Shown here piece after piece: positions 1 to 5,922 of a DNA stretch of 10,158 bases (within the stretch, counting starts at the first letter, position 1; each line of letters starts with the position of its first letter). The DNA comes from Nitrososphaerota archaeon (GTDB lineage Archaea > Thermoproteota > Bathyarchaeia > Bathyarchaeales > Bathycorpusculaceae). The notes below the pieces were generated by a model. That model did not search any database, had not been told where the DNA came from, and saw only the letters and a list, made by a program, of their open reading frames with translations. The position numbers and the translations under genes are program-made. The stretch covers positions 1 to 10,158 of the forward strand of contig JAITBW010000033.1 of the NCBI GenBank assembly GCA_031283385.1. Direction: 5' to 3'.

Positions 1-43
1 TACTGATGCCTCTGGCTCTACTGATGCCTCTGGCTCTACTGAT
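1..43. repeat. 18-bp tandem repeat coding the S4e acidic tail
   Basis: Two perfect copies of an 18-bp unit (1-18 and 19-36), plus 7 bases of a third, read in frame on the minus strand as six-residue units of the type SVEPEA. The repeat touches the window edge, so more copies may lie outside. It looks like an in-frame expansion of the C-terminal tail of S4e rather than a mobile or CRISPR element. Confidence 0.85.
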
Positions 44-813
44 TCTACTATTACTTCTTGTTGTTCCATTTGTGACACTATTTGTTGTTCGGTACCACGT
101 ATGGAAAAGATAAAGTCCAAAATAGTTTGACAACGTGTCCCTTGATTATCTTCAATAACTACTAGGGCTTGACGTCGTTTTTTGTTTTCAGTTTTTTCTA
201 TTTCAACAATTTTACCTTGAGTCCCAATGTTTTTGCCACCAGTAATAACTGCAATGTTACCTTCTTTTGTTTTGATTTTTTCAGCAACTTGACCATCTGC
301 AATATTTATGTTGAGAATATCAAAAGTTTCGTATGTCACTTCAACAGGATTTTTAGGGTCTGCAACTTTAATCAGCATGTTTGTACCATCATGAAGTGCA
401 ATTTGAACACCCTCTGTAGTTGCTGTTTTGTTTTCTACACGTGCAAGCTTGTATTTTGCATCTTCTTTAGTAATTGATGCTAATATCAGACCCTTGTGTG
501 AAGGTACTACACGGTAGTACTGGTTTGATTCTGGCATCGAGATGACATCCATTAGACCAACTGGGAAGTCATCTTTTTTGCGAACTATACCGTTTACTTG
601 AACTTTGCCTCCAGATAGGATAAGTTTCCCTTCTTTTCGGGTACCTGCAACACCAAGTACATCTCGAAGTACAAGAGTTAACGGTAAACATTTTTGAAGT
701 GAATGTGAACCAGATACAGGTTTAACTACCCATGGAGATTCCTTTCTGTGAATAGGCCAGTATTTTGGTGCTGGCTTACGTTTCAGCCTTGCTGTTTTTC
801 CTTTTTTACCCAA
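1..813 (-). CDS. rps4e: 30S ribosomal protein S4e (partial, C-terminus beyond left edge)
   Basis: Small-subunit ribosomal protein of the archaeal/eukaryotic S4e family. I translated it by hand from the minus strand; 271 codons are present and the frame is still open at base 1. The basic N-terminus (MGKKGKTARLKRKPAPKYWP) is typical. An S4-like RNA-binding segment lies at about residues 43-92, the central S4e domain follows, and a KOW motif lies at about 186-206 (IAVITGGKNIGTQGKIVEIE). The start is TTG at 813-811; a GGGAGGA Shine-Dalgarno inside the last codons of the upstream L24 gene decides it, and the L24 stop is 2 nt away. The core ends near residue 245. An acidic tail rich in Glu, Val, Ser and Pro then begins and contains a PEASVE repeat, which is unusual for a protein that is typically about 240 residues long. 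Family assignment is very safe; the length of the tail is unknown. Confidence 0.95.
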   Translation of the reverse strand, partial: MGKKGKTARLKRKPAPKYWPIHRKESPWVVKPVSGSHSLQKCLPLTLVLRDVLGVAGTRKEGKLILSGGKVQVNGIVRKKDDFPVGLMDVISMPESNQYYRVVPSHKGLILASITKEDAKYKLARVENKTATTEGVQIALHDGTNMLIKVADPKNPVEVTYETFDILNINIADGQVAEKIKTKEGNIAVITGGKNIGTQGKIVEIEKTENKKRRQALVVIEDNQGTRCQTILDFIFSIRGTEQQIVSQMEQQEVIVESVEPEASVEPEASV

Positions 814-815
814 AT

Positions 816-1418
816 TTATTGTCCTCCCTCAGTTTTTTTAGGGGATTTTGGTTTAGCACTAGGCTTAGATGCAGCTGTTGCTTTAGGCACAGCTGTCTTT
901 TTTGCTATTGGTGCTTTCTTTACTGCTACCGGTTTTACTGCTACCGGCTTTGTTGGTTCCTCAATTTCTTCAATTACAGAAATTTTTGGTTTTGATTTTG
1001 GTTTAACAGTTAGTATAGGTTTTTGTGTTGGTTTTGGAGCGGTTTCTTTTTCCAGTGGTTTCTTTCGTTCAACAATTGCTTTACGTTTTTTGTCGTTAAG
1101 ACTGAAGCTTTTTATTACCACATTGGAAGGATGTAATGGAAGGAAAATATTTGTACCATCAACTTTTTCACGTGTTAAACCTTCAAGATATATACGGTAA
1201 TTTTTCAGGTCAACACGAGAAATCTTTCCTTCAAACCCTTTGTTATCTCCACGTTGAATACGAACGGTGTCGCCTTTTCGCACAGGAAGTGTCTTTACAC
1301 CGTGTTTTTTAACTAAATCTTTTGTAAGTGGTGCAGCCATTAGTTTATGGCGTATATGTGCAGGTGCGTTATAGAGATGTTTTCGTTGTTTGCGAGGATT
1401 CTTAACTTTTGCTTGCAT
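816..1418 (-). CDS. rpl24: 50S ribosomal protein L24 (uL24) with long basic Lys/Pro/Ala tail
   Basis: Large-subunit protein uL24, an early assembly protein. The conserved part is residues 1 to about 115: a basic N-terminus (QAKVKNPRKQRKHLYNAPAH), the archaeal MAAPLTKDLVKKHG segment, and a KOW motif at about 45-72 (LPVRKGDTVRIQRGDNKGFE). I chose ATG at 1418 rather than an in-frame ATG 7 codons earlier, because a strong AAGGAGGAG sits 7-8 nt before 1418 and overlaps the L14 stop. This gives 200 residues. Archaeal L24 is usually near 120 residues; the extra 80 or so form a low-complexity tail of Lys, Pro, Ala and Val (KPVAVKPVAVKK, KPSAKPKSPKK), reminiscent of histone H1-like tails. The tail is presumably disordered and may contact rRNA; that is inference. 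Confidence 0.95.
   Translation of the reverse strand: MQAKVKNPRKQRKHLYNAPAHIRHKLMAAPLTKDLVKKHGVKTLPVRKGDTVRIQRGDNKGFEGKISRVDLKNYRIYLEGLTREKVDGTNIFLPLHPSNVVIKSFSLNDKKRKAIVERKKPLEKETAPKPTQKPILTVKPKSKPKISVIEEIEEPTKPVAVKPVAVKKAPIAKKTAVPKATAASKPSAKPKSPKKTEGGQ
919..947. repeat. 15-bp period direct repeat in the L24 tail
   Basis: The 14-mer tttactgctaccgg occurs at 919-932 and again at 934-947, a period of 15 bp. On the minus strand it codes for the duplicated KPVAV unit of the L24 C-terminal tail. In-frame duplication inside a low-complexity tail is the simplest reading. Confidence 0.8.
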
Positions 1419-1431
1419 ACTTTTCTCCTCC

Positions 1432-1875
1432 TTATACAATCATGCTTGAGGCACTGGCGATTCTTGGCCACCTTTCTGCCGCCTCTCTTGCAACTGGTCC
1501 TCTGATTTCAGATCCCTTCATTTCGCCCTCAGGTGTTATAATTACAGCTGCGTTATCTTCAAATTGTACCCAAACACCGTCAACTCGACGGTAAGATCTT
1601 CTTTGGCGTACGATGACTGCTTGGAAGATTTTTTTACGCATATCTGGTGAACCTTGTCGAACTGAAACGGTTATTTTGTCGCCTACTGTGGCTGATGGAT
1701 AACGTCTTAGACGTCCTTTGTAACCCATTGCTTGAATTAATCGAAGAACTCGTGCGCCTGTATTGTCAGTGCATCTGAGTTCTGAGCCAGATACTAGTCC
1801 TCTAGTGATTCTTTGACCGTGAGCAACTACACCTTTGGAAGTAAGTGCTCTCTGTTTTGCTTTTGCTGCACACAT
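1432..1875 (-). CDS. rpl14: 50S ribosomal protein L14 (uL14)
   Basis: Large-subunit protein uL14, which contributes to inter-subunit contacts and the factor-binding region. It has 147 residues, close to the archaeal/eukaryotic norm. Recognisable stretches are GSELRCTDNTGARVLRLI (about residues 30-47), DKITVSVRQGSP, the basic VIVRQRRSYRRVDG and the C-terminal GSEIRGPVAREAAERWPRIA. The ATG at 1875 follows the S17 stop after a single base, with a GGAG about 11 nt upstream inside the end of S17. This implies coupled translation. L24 follows after 13 nt. Confidence 0.96.
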   Translation of the reverse strand: MCAAKAKQRALTSKGVVAHGQRITRGLVSGSELRCTDNTGARVLRLIQAMGYKGRLRRYPSATVGDKITVSVRQGSPDMRKKIFQAVIVRQRRSYRRVDGVWVQFEDNAAVIITPEGEMKGSEIRGPVAREAAERWPRIASASSMIV

Positions 1876-1876
1876 G

Positions 1877-2197
1877 TTACTTTTGCTCTCCTAATTTTTC
1901 AACAACTACGAAAGATACCGTTTTGCTGATTGGTCGGCATTCAGCAATTCTCACACGGTCGCCTTCTTTAACGTCAATACACGGGGGGTTGTGTGATGCA
2001 ATATGACCGCGTCGTCTTTCGTATCTTGAGAATTTTGATGAGAATTGCATGAATTCTCGGTCAACTATGACTGTTTTATCCATTTTTGCAGAAACGACTA
2101 TTCCTTCAAGGACACGTCCTCGTATGGATAGTGTTCCGTGGAATGGACAATGCTGGTCGTCACATGTTTTTTTAGGTTGCTTGAATGTTAAAGACAT
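1877..2197 (-). CDS. rps17: 30S ribosomal protein S17 (uS17)
   Basis: Primary 16S rRNA-binding small-subunit protein with an OB fold. It is recognised by the archaeal N-terminal Cys/His segment CDDQHCPFHG (about residues 12-21), RGRVLEGIVVSAKMDKTV, the NPPCIDVKEGD motif and ECRPISKTVSFVVVE. I start it at ATG 2197, which shares its A with the Rnp1 stop (TAATG), because GAGGT lies about 7 nt upstream. An in-frame ATG at 2203 would be almost on top of that Shine-Dalgarno and is less likely. The result is 106 residues. The Cys/His cluster may bind metal, but I cannot show this. Confidence 0.95.
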   Translation of the reverse strand: MSLTFKQPKKTCDDQHCPFHGTLSIRGRVLEGIVVSAKMDKTVIVDREFMQFSSKFSRYERRRGHIASHNPPCIDVKEGDRVRIAECRPISKTVSFVVVEKLGEQK

Positions 2198-2478
2198 TAC
2201 CATAACCTCTTAATGCTTTTTTTTAGTCTATCCTCAGGTCTTCCAATCAAAATTTTACCGTCAATCTCAACGCTCGTGCCATCGTTAAAGGTGAAGTTAA
2301 AAACAGCAGAATCTTTGATTATGCTTTTATCTTTGCCCTCACTGGCTAATATGAAAGTGTTTTTTGTTTCCCCGATAACTCTTCCGCTTAACCCAAGATA
2401 ACCAGAATGGTTACTATAAGCGATTTGAGCTGCCGTGCCGATAAACTCGTATCGGATGATGTCTGGGGTAATTTTCAT
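2197..2478 (-). CDS. rnp1: Ribonuclease P protein component 1 (Rpp29/Pop4 family)
   Basis: Protein subunit of archaeal RNase P, the ribonucleoprotein that removes 5' leaders from pre-tRNAs; the family partner is Rpp21. It has 93 residues, normal for archaeal Rpp29. Typical features are the N-terminal ITPDIIRYEFIGTAAQIAYSN, the GLSGRVIGETKNTF strand pair of the Sm/OB-like barrel, and the C-terminal GKILIGRPEDRLKK. ATG 2478 overlaps the L29 stop (TAATG) with AAGGAG upstream. Its position between L29 and S17 is the classic archaeal location. The eIF1/SUI1 gene that some archaea carry next to it is absent here. Confidence 0.94.
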   Translation of the reverse strand: MKITPDIIRYEFIGTAAQIAYSNHSGYLGLSGRVIGETKNTFILASEGKDKSIIKDSAVFNFTFNDGTSVEIDGKILIGRPEDRLKKSIKRLW

Positions 2479-2747
2479 TAATTTTGTTTCTCCTTAGATG
2501 CGTTCACCTTGGACTGTTTATCAGCTGTTTTCGCTGTAGCCCTAAGGTTAAGTTTCACTTCATTCTCAATTGTGAGAATTTGAGCGATTAATTTACGCAG
2601 TTCTCTTACACGTGTTGGATTTTCAACAGCACCACCTGCGTTAATCATGGTTTTCATTCGTGCAAGTTCAGTACGTAATTCTAAAAGTTTTTTTGTCCTA
2701 GCTTCACTGGACATGTTAATAATTTCTTGTAGCCGCAACATTGGCAT
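2478..2747 (-). CDS. rpl29: 50S ribosomal protein L29 (uL29)
   Basis: Small helical large-subunit protein located near the polypeptide exit tunnel. It has 89 residues. The L29 core runs from about residues 3-68: MLRLQEIINMSSEARTKKLL, then ELARMKTMINAGGAVENPTRVRELRKLIAQILT. A Lys/Ser/Asn-rich tail of about 20 residues follows. The ATG at 2747 shares its A with the S3 stop codon (TAATG), and GAGGAGG lies upstream within the S3 3' end, so translation is probably coupled. Confidence 0.94.
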   Translation of the reverse strand: MPMLRLQEIINMSSEARTKKLLELRTELARMKTMINAGGAVENPTRVRELRKLIAQILTIENEVKLNLRATAKTADKQSKVNASKEKQN

Positions 2748-3562
2748 TACTCTTTTGCCTCCTCAGTGTTTTCCTCAGCCTTTTCCACTACTTCTGCTAC
2801 AGGTTCAGGTTCTGCCACAGGTTCAGGCGCGTCAGATATTTCGGTTGCTATAATTGTTTCGTCAGGCACTGGTTCTGGTGCTGCTTCAGGCACTGGTTCT
2901 GGTTGTGGTGTTTTAACTACAACTGGGTCGGATGTAACTATTTCTGGTATTTCTTCTTGTGGTGGTAATTCTGCAGCTATATTGATTTTATCAGGGAATT
3001 GGGCGTCTGGTGGCATAATTTTGACACGAACACCAATAATTCCAGGTTTAAGTTGAACATGTGCTTCGGCTTTTTTCATGAAGCGTAATGCTGGTTCGCC
3101 ACATCGTGGGAAATATCCTGCACGGAATTTTTCAAATCTTGCGCGTTCTGTGCGAAGTTTACCGCTTACGACAATTTCGCAGCCTAATGCGCCTGCTTCC
3201 ATAACTTGGTTAAGAGCCCAGAATCCTGCGCGTCTAAAGTGAACGCCTCGTTGTAGAGCGGATGAAACGCGGTTTGCTACAACTGACGCGTTAAATTCAG
3301 GAACTTCAATTTCAGAGACGCTGATTTGTGGGTTAGAAAGTTTAAATTTTTCTTCCAAAGAAATTGCGAGTTCTTTAATTGTGTCTCCGCCTCGACCAAT
3401 AACTAATCCTGGTCTCATGGCGTAGATTACAACATGTGTTCCTAGTGGAGTTTTTGAGATGTTAACTCCGCCGTATCCGGCACGTTCAAGTTTTGTCTGT
3501 AAAAACTCGTCAATTTCTGTTCTTTTCATTGATTCAGTTATAAATCGCTTAACTATTGACAT
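2747..3562 (-). CDS. rps3: 30S ribosomal protein S3 (uS3) with acidic Pro/Glu tail
   Basis: Small-subunit protein at the mRNA entry channel. A type-2 KH domain occupies about residues 17-90, with the loop GLVIGRGGDT at 52-61. The S3 C-terminal domain lies at about 90-187, with RGVHFRRAGFWALNQVMEAG and SGKLRTERARFEKFRAGYF. The core ends near residue 195. About 70 further residues are acidic and rich in Pro, Glu, Ala and Val (PEPVPEAAPEPVP), ending EENTEEAKE. The total is 271 residues. The start is ATG 3562, preceded by AGGAG and 2 nt after the L22 stop. The acidic tail is expected to be disordered, and its role is unknown. Confidence 0.96.
   Translation of the reverse strand: MSIVKRFITESMKRTEIDEFLQTKLERAGYGGVNISKTPLGTHVVIYAMRPGLVIGRGGDTIKELAISLEEKFKLSNPQISVSEIEVPEFNASVVANRVSSALQRGVHFRRAGFWALNQVMEAGALGCEIVVSGKLRTERARFEKFRAGYFPRCGEPALRFMKKAEAHVQLKPGIIGVRVKIMPPDAQFPDKINIAAELPPQEEIPEIVTSDPVVVKTPQPEPVPEAAPEPVPDETIIATEISDAPEPVAEPEPVAEVVEKAEENTEEAKE
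2862..2903. repeat. 18-bp direct repeat, period 24, in the S3 tail
   Basis: The 18-mer tcaggcactggttctggt occurs at 2862-2879 and 2886-2903. On the minus strand this corresponds to an eight-residue period of Pro/Glu/Val/Ala units in the acidic C-terminal extension of S3. Similar but imperfect units continue towards 2800. Confidence 0.8.
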
Positions 3563-3564
3563 GC

Positions 3565-4041
3565 CTATTCTCCTGGTTTCTCGTCTAAGACAATTTCTAC
3601 GTGTGTTGTGGTGTTATATTTTGGTGATGCTCTGCCGTGTGCTCGTGGAGTGAAACGTTTGAGTTTCATGCCAGGATAGGCAGCAGCGTGCATAATTCTT
3701 AGTCGGTCGACATCTAATCCTTTATTTTCGGCATTTGCTTCTGCTGCTTCAATAACACGAAGGATTTGTTTAGATGTTTTTATCGGGTATCTTCCTGCAA
3801 AAGTGCGGACTAGTCCACGTCTGTGGCCAAGTTTTTTGTTATATCTCGCGTAGGGTACTGCTTTTTTCATGGCTATAACATCGCGTAAATATTGTTTCGC
3901 GGTGGTAAGCATCATACCTCTTACAGCACGGCAAACTTCTCTTGCCGCTTTATGGGATACCTTGAGTTCTCTTCCGCTTGCTTTCGCTGTTGTTTCTGGA
4001 TTTAATGTTTCTTGAATGATGGAGTATCCCCATTTTGGCAT
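3565..4041 (-). CDS. rpl22: 50S ribosomal protein L22 (uL22), first gene of the operon
   Basis: Large-subunit protein that lines the exit tunnel. It has 158 residues from the ATG at 4041. I chose this start because GGAG lies about 8 nt upstream and the product begins with the typical archaeal MPKWGYSI; an in-frame ATG at 4062 would add 7 atypical residues. Family stretches include ASGRELKVSHKAAREVCRAV, the basic LGHRRGLVRTFAGRYP, and the conserved tunnel-side MKLKRFTPRAHGRASP. It ends in TAG, 2 nt before S3. S19, normally just upstream in archaea, is not there: a promoter region and a divergent gene follow instead. Confidence 0.95.
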   Translation of the reverse strand: MPKWGYSIIQETLNPETTAKASGRELKVSHKAAREVCRAVRGMMLTTAKQYLRDVIAMKKAVPYARYNKKLGHRRGLVRTFAGRYPIKTSKQILRVIEAAEANAENKGLDVDRLRIMHAAAYPGMKLKRFTPRAHGRASPKYNTTTHVEIVLDEKPGE

Positions 4042-4077
4042 TTCTATATCTCCGATGCGCAATCAATCACGTAGAAG

Positions 4078-4096
4078 CGATTTATATGGCTTTCCG
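4078..4096 (-). promoter_or_regulatory. Predicted promoter of the L22 ribosomal operon
   Basis: On the minus strand an AT box (ATATAAAT, about 4087-4080) is preceded by the purine-rich GGAAAG, which resembles a BRE element. A start site about 25-30 nt downstream would fall near 4058-4060. That leaves a leader of roughly 17-20 nt which still includes the L22 Shine-Dalgarno. The position agrees with L22 being the first gene of its transcription unit. It is a motif-based call. Confidence 0.5.
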
Positions 4097-4134
4097 TATC
4101 ATAAGTAGAATTTTAGTTGAATAGACCGATAAGT

Positions 4135-4149
4135 ATCCCTGCGAGGGAT
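4135..4149. promoter_or_regulatory. Short inverted repeat ATCCCT-gcg-AGGGAT
   Basis: A perfect 6-bp inverted repeat with a 3-nt spacer, about 45 nt upstream of the predicted TATA box of the ribosomal operon. It could be a dimeric regulator site or a small hairpin. No regulator is suggested by the sequence itself, and a chance match is possible for arms this short. Confidence 0.3.
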
Positions 4150-4212
4150 CAAATCGAACGCGTGAGGTATAATATCTTGGAGTGCAAATAAGAATATATA
4201 GTTTTTCCAAAC

Positions 4213-4226
4213 TTACGAGTTCGTAA
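4213..4226. promoter_or_regulatory. Short inverted repeat TTACGA-gt-TCGTAA
   Basis: A perfect 6-bp dyad with a 2-nt centre, in the middle of the divergent region. An imperfect extension (ACT at the left, AAGT at the right) suggests a slightly longer palindrome. This geometry suits a small winged-helix dimer operator. Which gene it would control is not clear. Confidence 0.3.
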
Positions 4227-4362
4227 AGTAAAACACAATTCGAAACAGCACATGTCAAACACTTTTTTTAGATAATCTTCAAAAAATTCACATAAAAACT
4301 CAACAGGAAAGGCGGTTAACTAAAAGATTTATACATGATGTGGAGTTAATTATATTAATTTA

Positions 4363-4370
4363 TTTATATA
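4363..4370 (+). promoter_or_regulatory. Predicted TATA box for the coiled-coil gene and rpiA
   Basis: TTTATATA at 4363-4370 is a consensus archaeal TATA box. A transcription start about 25-30 nt downstream would fall near 4391-4395, giving a leader of about 10-14 nt before ATG 4405, around the GAAGGA Shine-Dalgarno at 4391-4396. It would drive both the membrane protein and the overlapping rpiA. Confidence 0.5.
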
Positions 4371-4404
4371 GATAACATGTAATACTCTTAGAAGGATAGC
4401 GCGC

Positions 4405-5196
4405 ATGTCTCTGATTAGTGACCCTACTACAAACACTACAATAATTATTCTAGTTGTAGCAATAGCAGTGACTGCGTCTATGGCAGTGCTTTTCGGAATG
4501 AAACTCAGGGGTAAAAAACCGAAAAAAGAAGAAAAGAGCACAAATAAGAGCCTTAAAGATACGGATTTAGAAATACCCAACATATCATTTAGAATGTCTA
4601 AAAGTATTCAGACAACTACTGCATCAAACGCTAAAGACGAACTGCGAATTTTAGATTTAGAGCGCGAAATATTAGGAGACTCCATCAGACGACTTTATGA
4701 AGCACAAGCAGAGGGCAAAATTACAGAAACAGAACGCGAACGACTTGCGATAACCTACAAGAACCGCATGTCCACAATTAAAGAATCAATAGCCAAAGAT
4801 GAAAACATAGTTGCACTACATGAACTCGAAGGAATGCAAGAAGATTTAATGCAACTTTTCAGCGAACGATTTAGCGAATTAACAGGCAAAGTCGAAGAAT
4901 TACGCGGGAAAATAGACATAAAACCAATAAGAGAAATTCCCATTAAAATGCCAACACCTATAGCACCAATACAACAAATGGAACAAGACGATGATGAAGA
5001 AGAAACAACACCGACATACCGTAACAGAAGCAGCAATGACAACAGCGGTGAAGAAAAACAAAAAAAGAAACGCAAACCAGCAACATCAACAGAAAAATCA
5101 GACGCTAAAAGTGAAGCCGAAAAACGTATAGAAACCATCAGAAGCGAAGTTGAAAAAGTATTAGACAAATTGGGACAGATGGAAATTGAAAACTAA
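4405..5196 (+). CDS. Unrecognised single-pass membrane protein with coiled-coil regions
   Basis: I do not recognise a family. The 263-residue product has a short polar N-terminus rich in Thr and Asn, then one hydrophobic helix at about residues 12-33 and a basic stretch RGKKPKKEEK. This predicts an outside N-terminus and a cytoplasmic body. Residues about 78-170 are charged helical sequence; LYEAQAEGKITETERERL (98-114) looks like a helix-turn-helix hairpin of SHOCT-like appearance, followed by likely coiled coil. A Pro-rich linker (174-190), an acidic DDDEEE patch, a basic KQKKKRKP patch and a C-terminal charged helix (235-260) complete it. The start ATG is preceded by GAAGGA. The last 11 nt overlap rpiA. 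A membrane-tethered scaffold or adaptor is conceivable, but function is unknown. Confidence 0.85.
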   Translation: MSLISDPTTNTTIIILVVAIAVTASMAVLFGMKLRGKKPKKEEKSTNKSLKDTDLEIPNISFRMSKSIQTTTASNAKDELRILDLEREILGDSIRRLYEAQAEGKITETERERLAITYKNRMSTIKESIAKDENIVALHELEGMQEDLMQLFSERFSELTGKVEELRGKIDIKPIREIPIKMPTPIAPIQQMEQDDDEEETTPTYRNRSSNDNSGEEKQKKKRKPATSTEKSDAKSEAEKRIETIRSEVEKVLDKLGQMEIEN

Positions 5197-5890
5197 GGCA
5201 GATTTAATACAAGAAGCCAAAAAAAACGCGGCTCTAGAAGCAATTAAACATGTTAAAAATAACTCTATCATAGGTTTAGGAAGCGGAACTACAGTAGCTT
5301 TCGCAGTAGAAGCATTAGGAGAACGTATAAAAAAAGAAAACCTAAAAATCATGGGCATCCCCTCGTCTTATCAGGCATTTCAACTAGCAGTTCAATACGG
5401 CATTCAAATAACAACGCTTGACGAACATCCAATAATTGACATAACCATAGATGGAGCAGATCAAGTTACACCTGAACTTTACCTCATTAAAGGCATGGGA
5501 GCAGCTTTATTAAGAGAGAAAATTGTTGCAACCGCTAGCAAATATAACATTATAATAGCTGACGAAAGTAAACGTGTCAACACGTTAGGCGAAAATAATC
5601 AAGCGGTACCAATTGAAGTTTTGCCATTTGCGCTTCAACTTGTAAAGAGTAAAATTGCAGCATTAGGCGGAATTCCAATTGTACGGGAAGGAAAAGGCAA
5701 ACTGGGGCCAATCATAACAGATAACGGGAACGTAATAATTGATGCAAATTTTGGATTAATACAAAACCCACAAGAATTGTCTGTTAAAGTAAAAATGATT
5801 CCAGGTGTTGTTGAAACCGGGTTTTTTGTGGGTTTAACAGATATTGTATATATTGCAACTGAAAACAAAATAGAAAAAATTCAAAAATAA
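5186..5890 (+). CDS. rpiA: Ribose-5-phosphate isomerase A
   Basis: Interconverts ribose 5-phosphate and ribulose 5-phosphate, supplying ribose for nucleotides; cytoplasmic. The 234 residues match the family length. Visible motifs are the phosphate-binding loop GLGSGTT (30-36), IDGADQV with the likely catalytic Asp residues (D89, D92), KGMGAALLREKIV with K102 and E111, IIADESKRV (123-131) and PIEVLPFA (142-149). The usual all-glycine KGGGG loop is KGMGA here, a mild variation. The start is TTG 5186: no earlier start codon exists in frame before an upstream stop at 5162-5164. It lies inside the end of the upstream gene (11-nt overlap) with only a weak GATGG upstream, so reinitiation or coupling is likely. 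Confidence 0.93.
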   Translation: MKTKADLIQEAKKNAALEAIKHVKNNSIIGLGSGTTVAFAVEALGERIKKENLKIMGIPSSYQAFQLAVQYGIQITTLDEHPIIDITIDGADQVTPELYLIKGMGAALLREKIVATASKYNIIIADESKRVNTLGENNQAVPIEVLPFALQLVKSKIAALGGIPIVREGKGKLGPIITDNGNVIIDANFGLIQNPQELSVKVKMIPGVVETGFFVGLTDIVYIATENKIEKIQK

Positions 5891-5922
5891 TTAAACATTT
5901 TTCAAAAAAACAACAAGTCATT
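5891..5922. terminator. Convergent rpiA/hypE gap with T-runs on both strands
   Basis: Only 32 nt separate the two stop codons. On the plus strand T5 (5898-5902) follows rpiA; on the minus strand a T7 run (5910-5904) lies about 13 nt after the hypE stop. Archaeal RNA polymerase commonly terminates at such T-rich stretches. There is no convincing hairpin. Confidence 0.4.

Larger units (their letters stand above)
4042..4404. other. Divergent intergenic control region, no gene seen
   Basis: About 360 bases between the starts of L22 (minus) and the membrane coiled-coil gene (plus). I see no credible coding region on either strand. It holds a TATA box for each flanking gene, two short perfect inverted repeats (4135-4149 and 4213-4226), an additional AATATATA at 4193-4200 and a T7 run at 4263-4269. 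The middle part is AT-rich and otherwise unremarkable. Confidence 0.7.

Noticed and set aside
1..43. Start of a CRISPR array or satellite
   Set aside because: The 18-bp units are contiguous, have no spacers and stay in frame with the S4e tail.
748..1200. A plus-strand open frame with hydrophobic, Phe/Gly-rich translation opposite L24
   Set aside because: It is the antisense shadow of the Lys/Pro/Ala-rich L24 tail; no ribosome-binding site, and L24 is certain.
2195..2203. S17 start at ATG 2203 instead of 2197
   Set aside because: The GAGGT ribosome-binding site would abut 2203, whereas it is well spaced for 2197, which also forms the TAATG overlap seen elsewhere in this operon.
2741..3056. 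Plus-strand Ser/Gly/Thr- or Phe/Trp-rich open frames opposite S3
   Set aside because: They arise from the repetitive acidic S3 tail read backwards and have no independent support.
4755..5168. Minus-strand Ser-rich 137-residue open frame
   Set aside because: It is complementary to the charged coiled-coil gene, whose start signal and rpiA overlap are convincing.
5170..5200. Possible frameshift fusion of the coiled-coil protein with RpiA
   Set aside because: The overlap has a clean stop for the first gene and a plausible TTG start for rpiA; RpiA is full length on its own.
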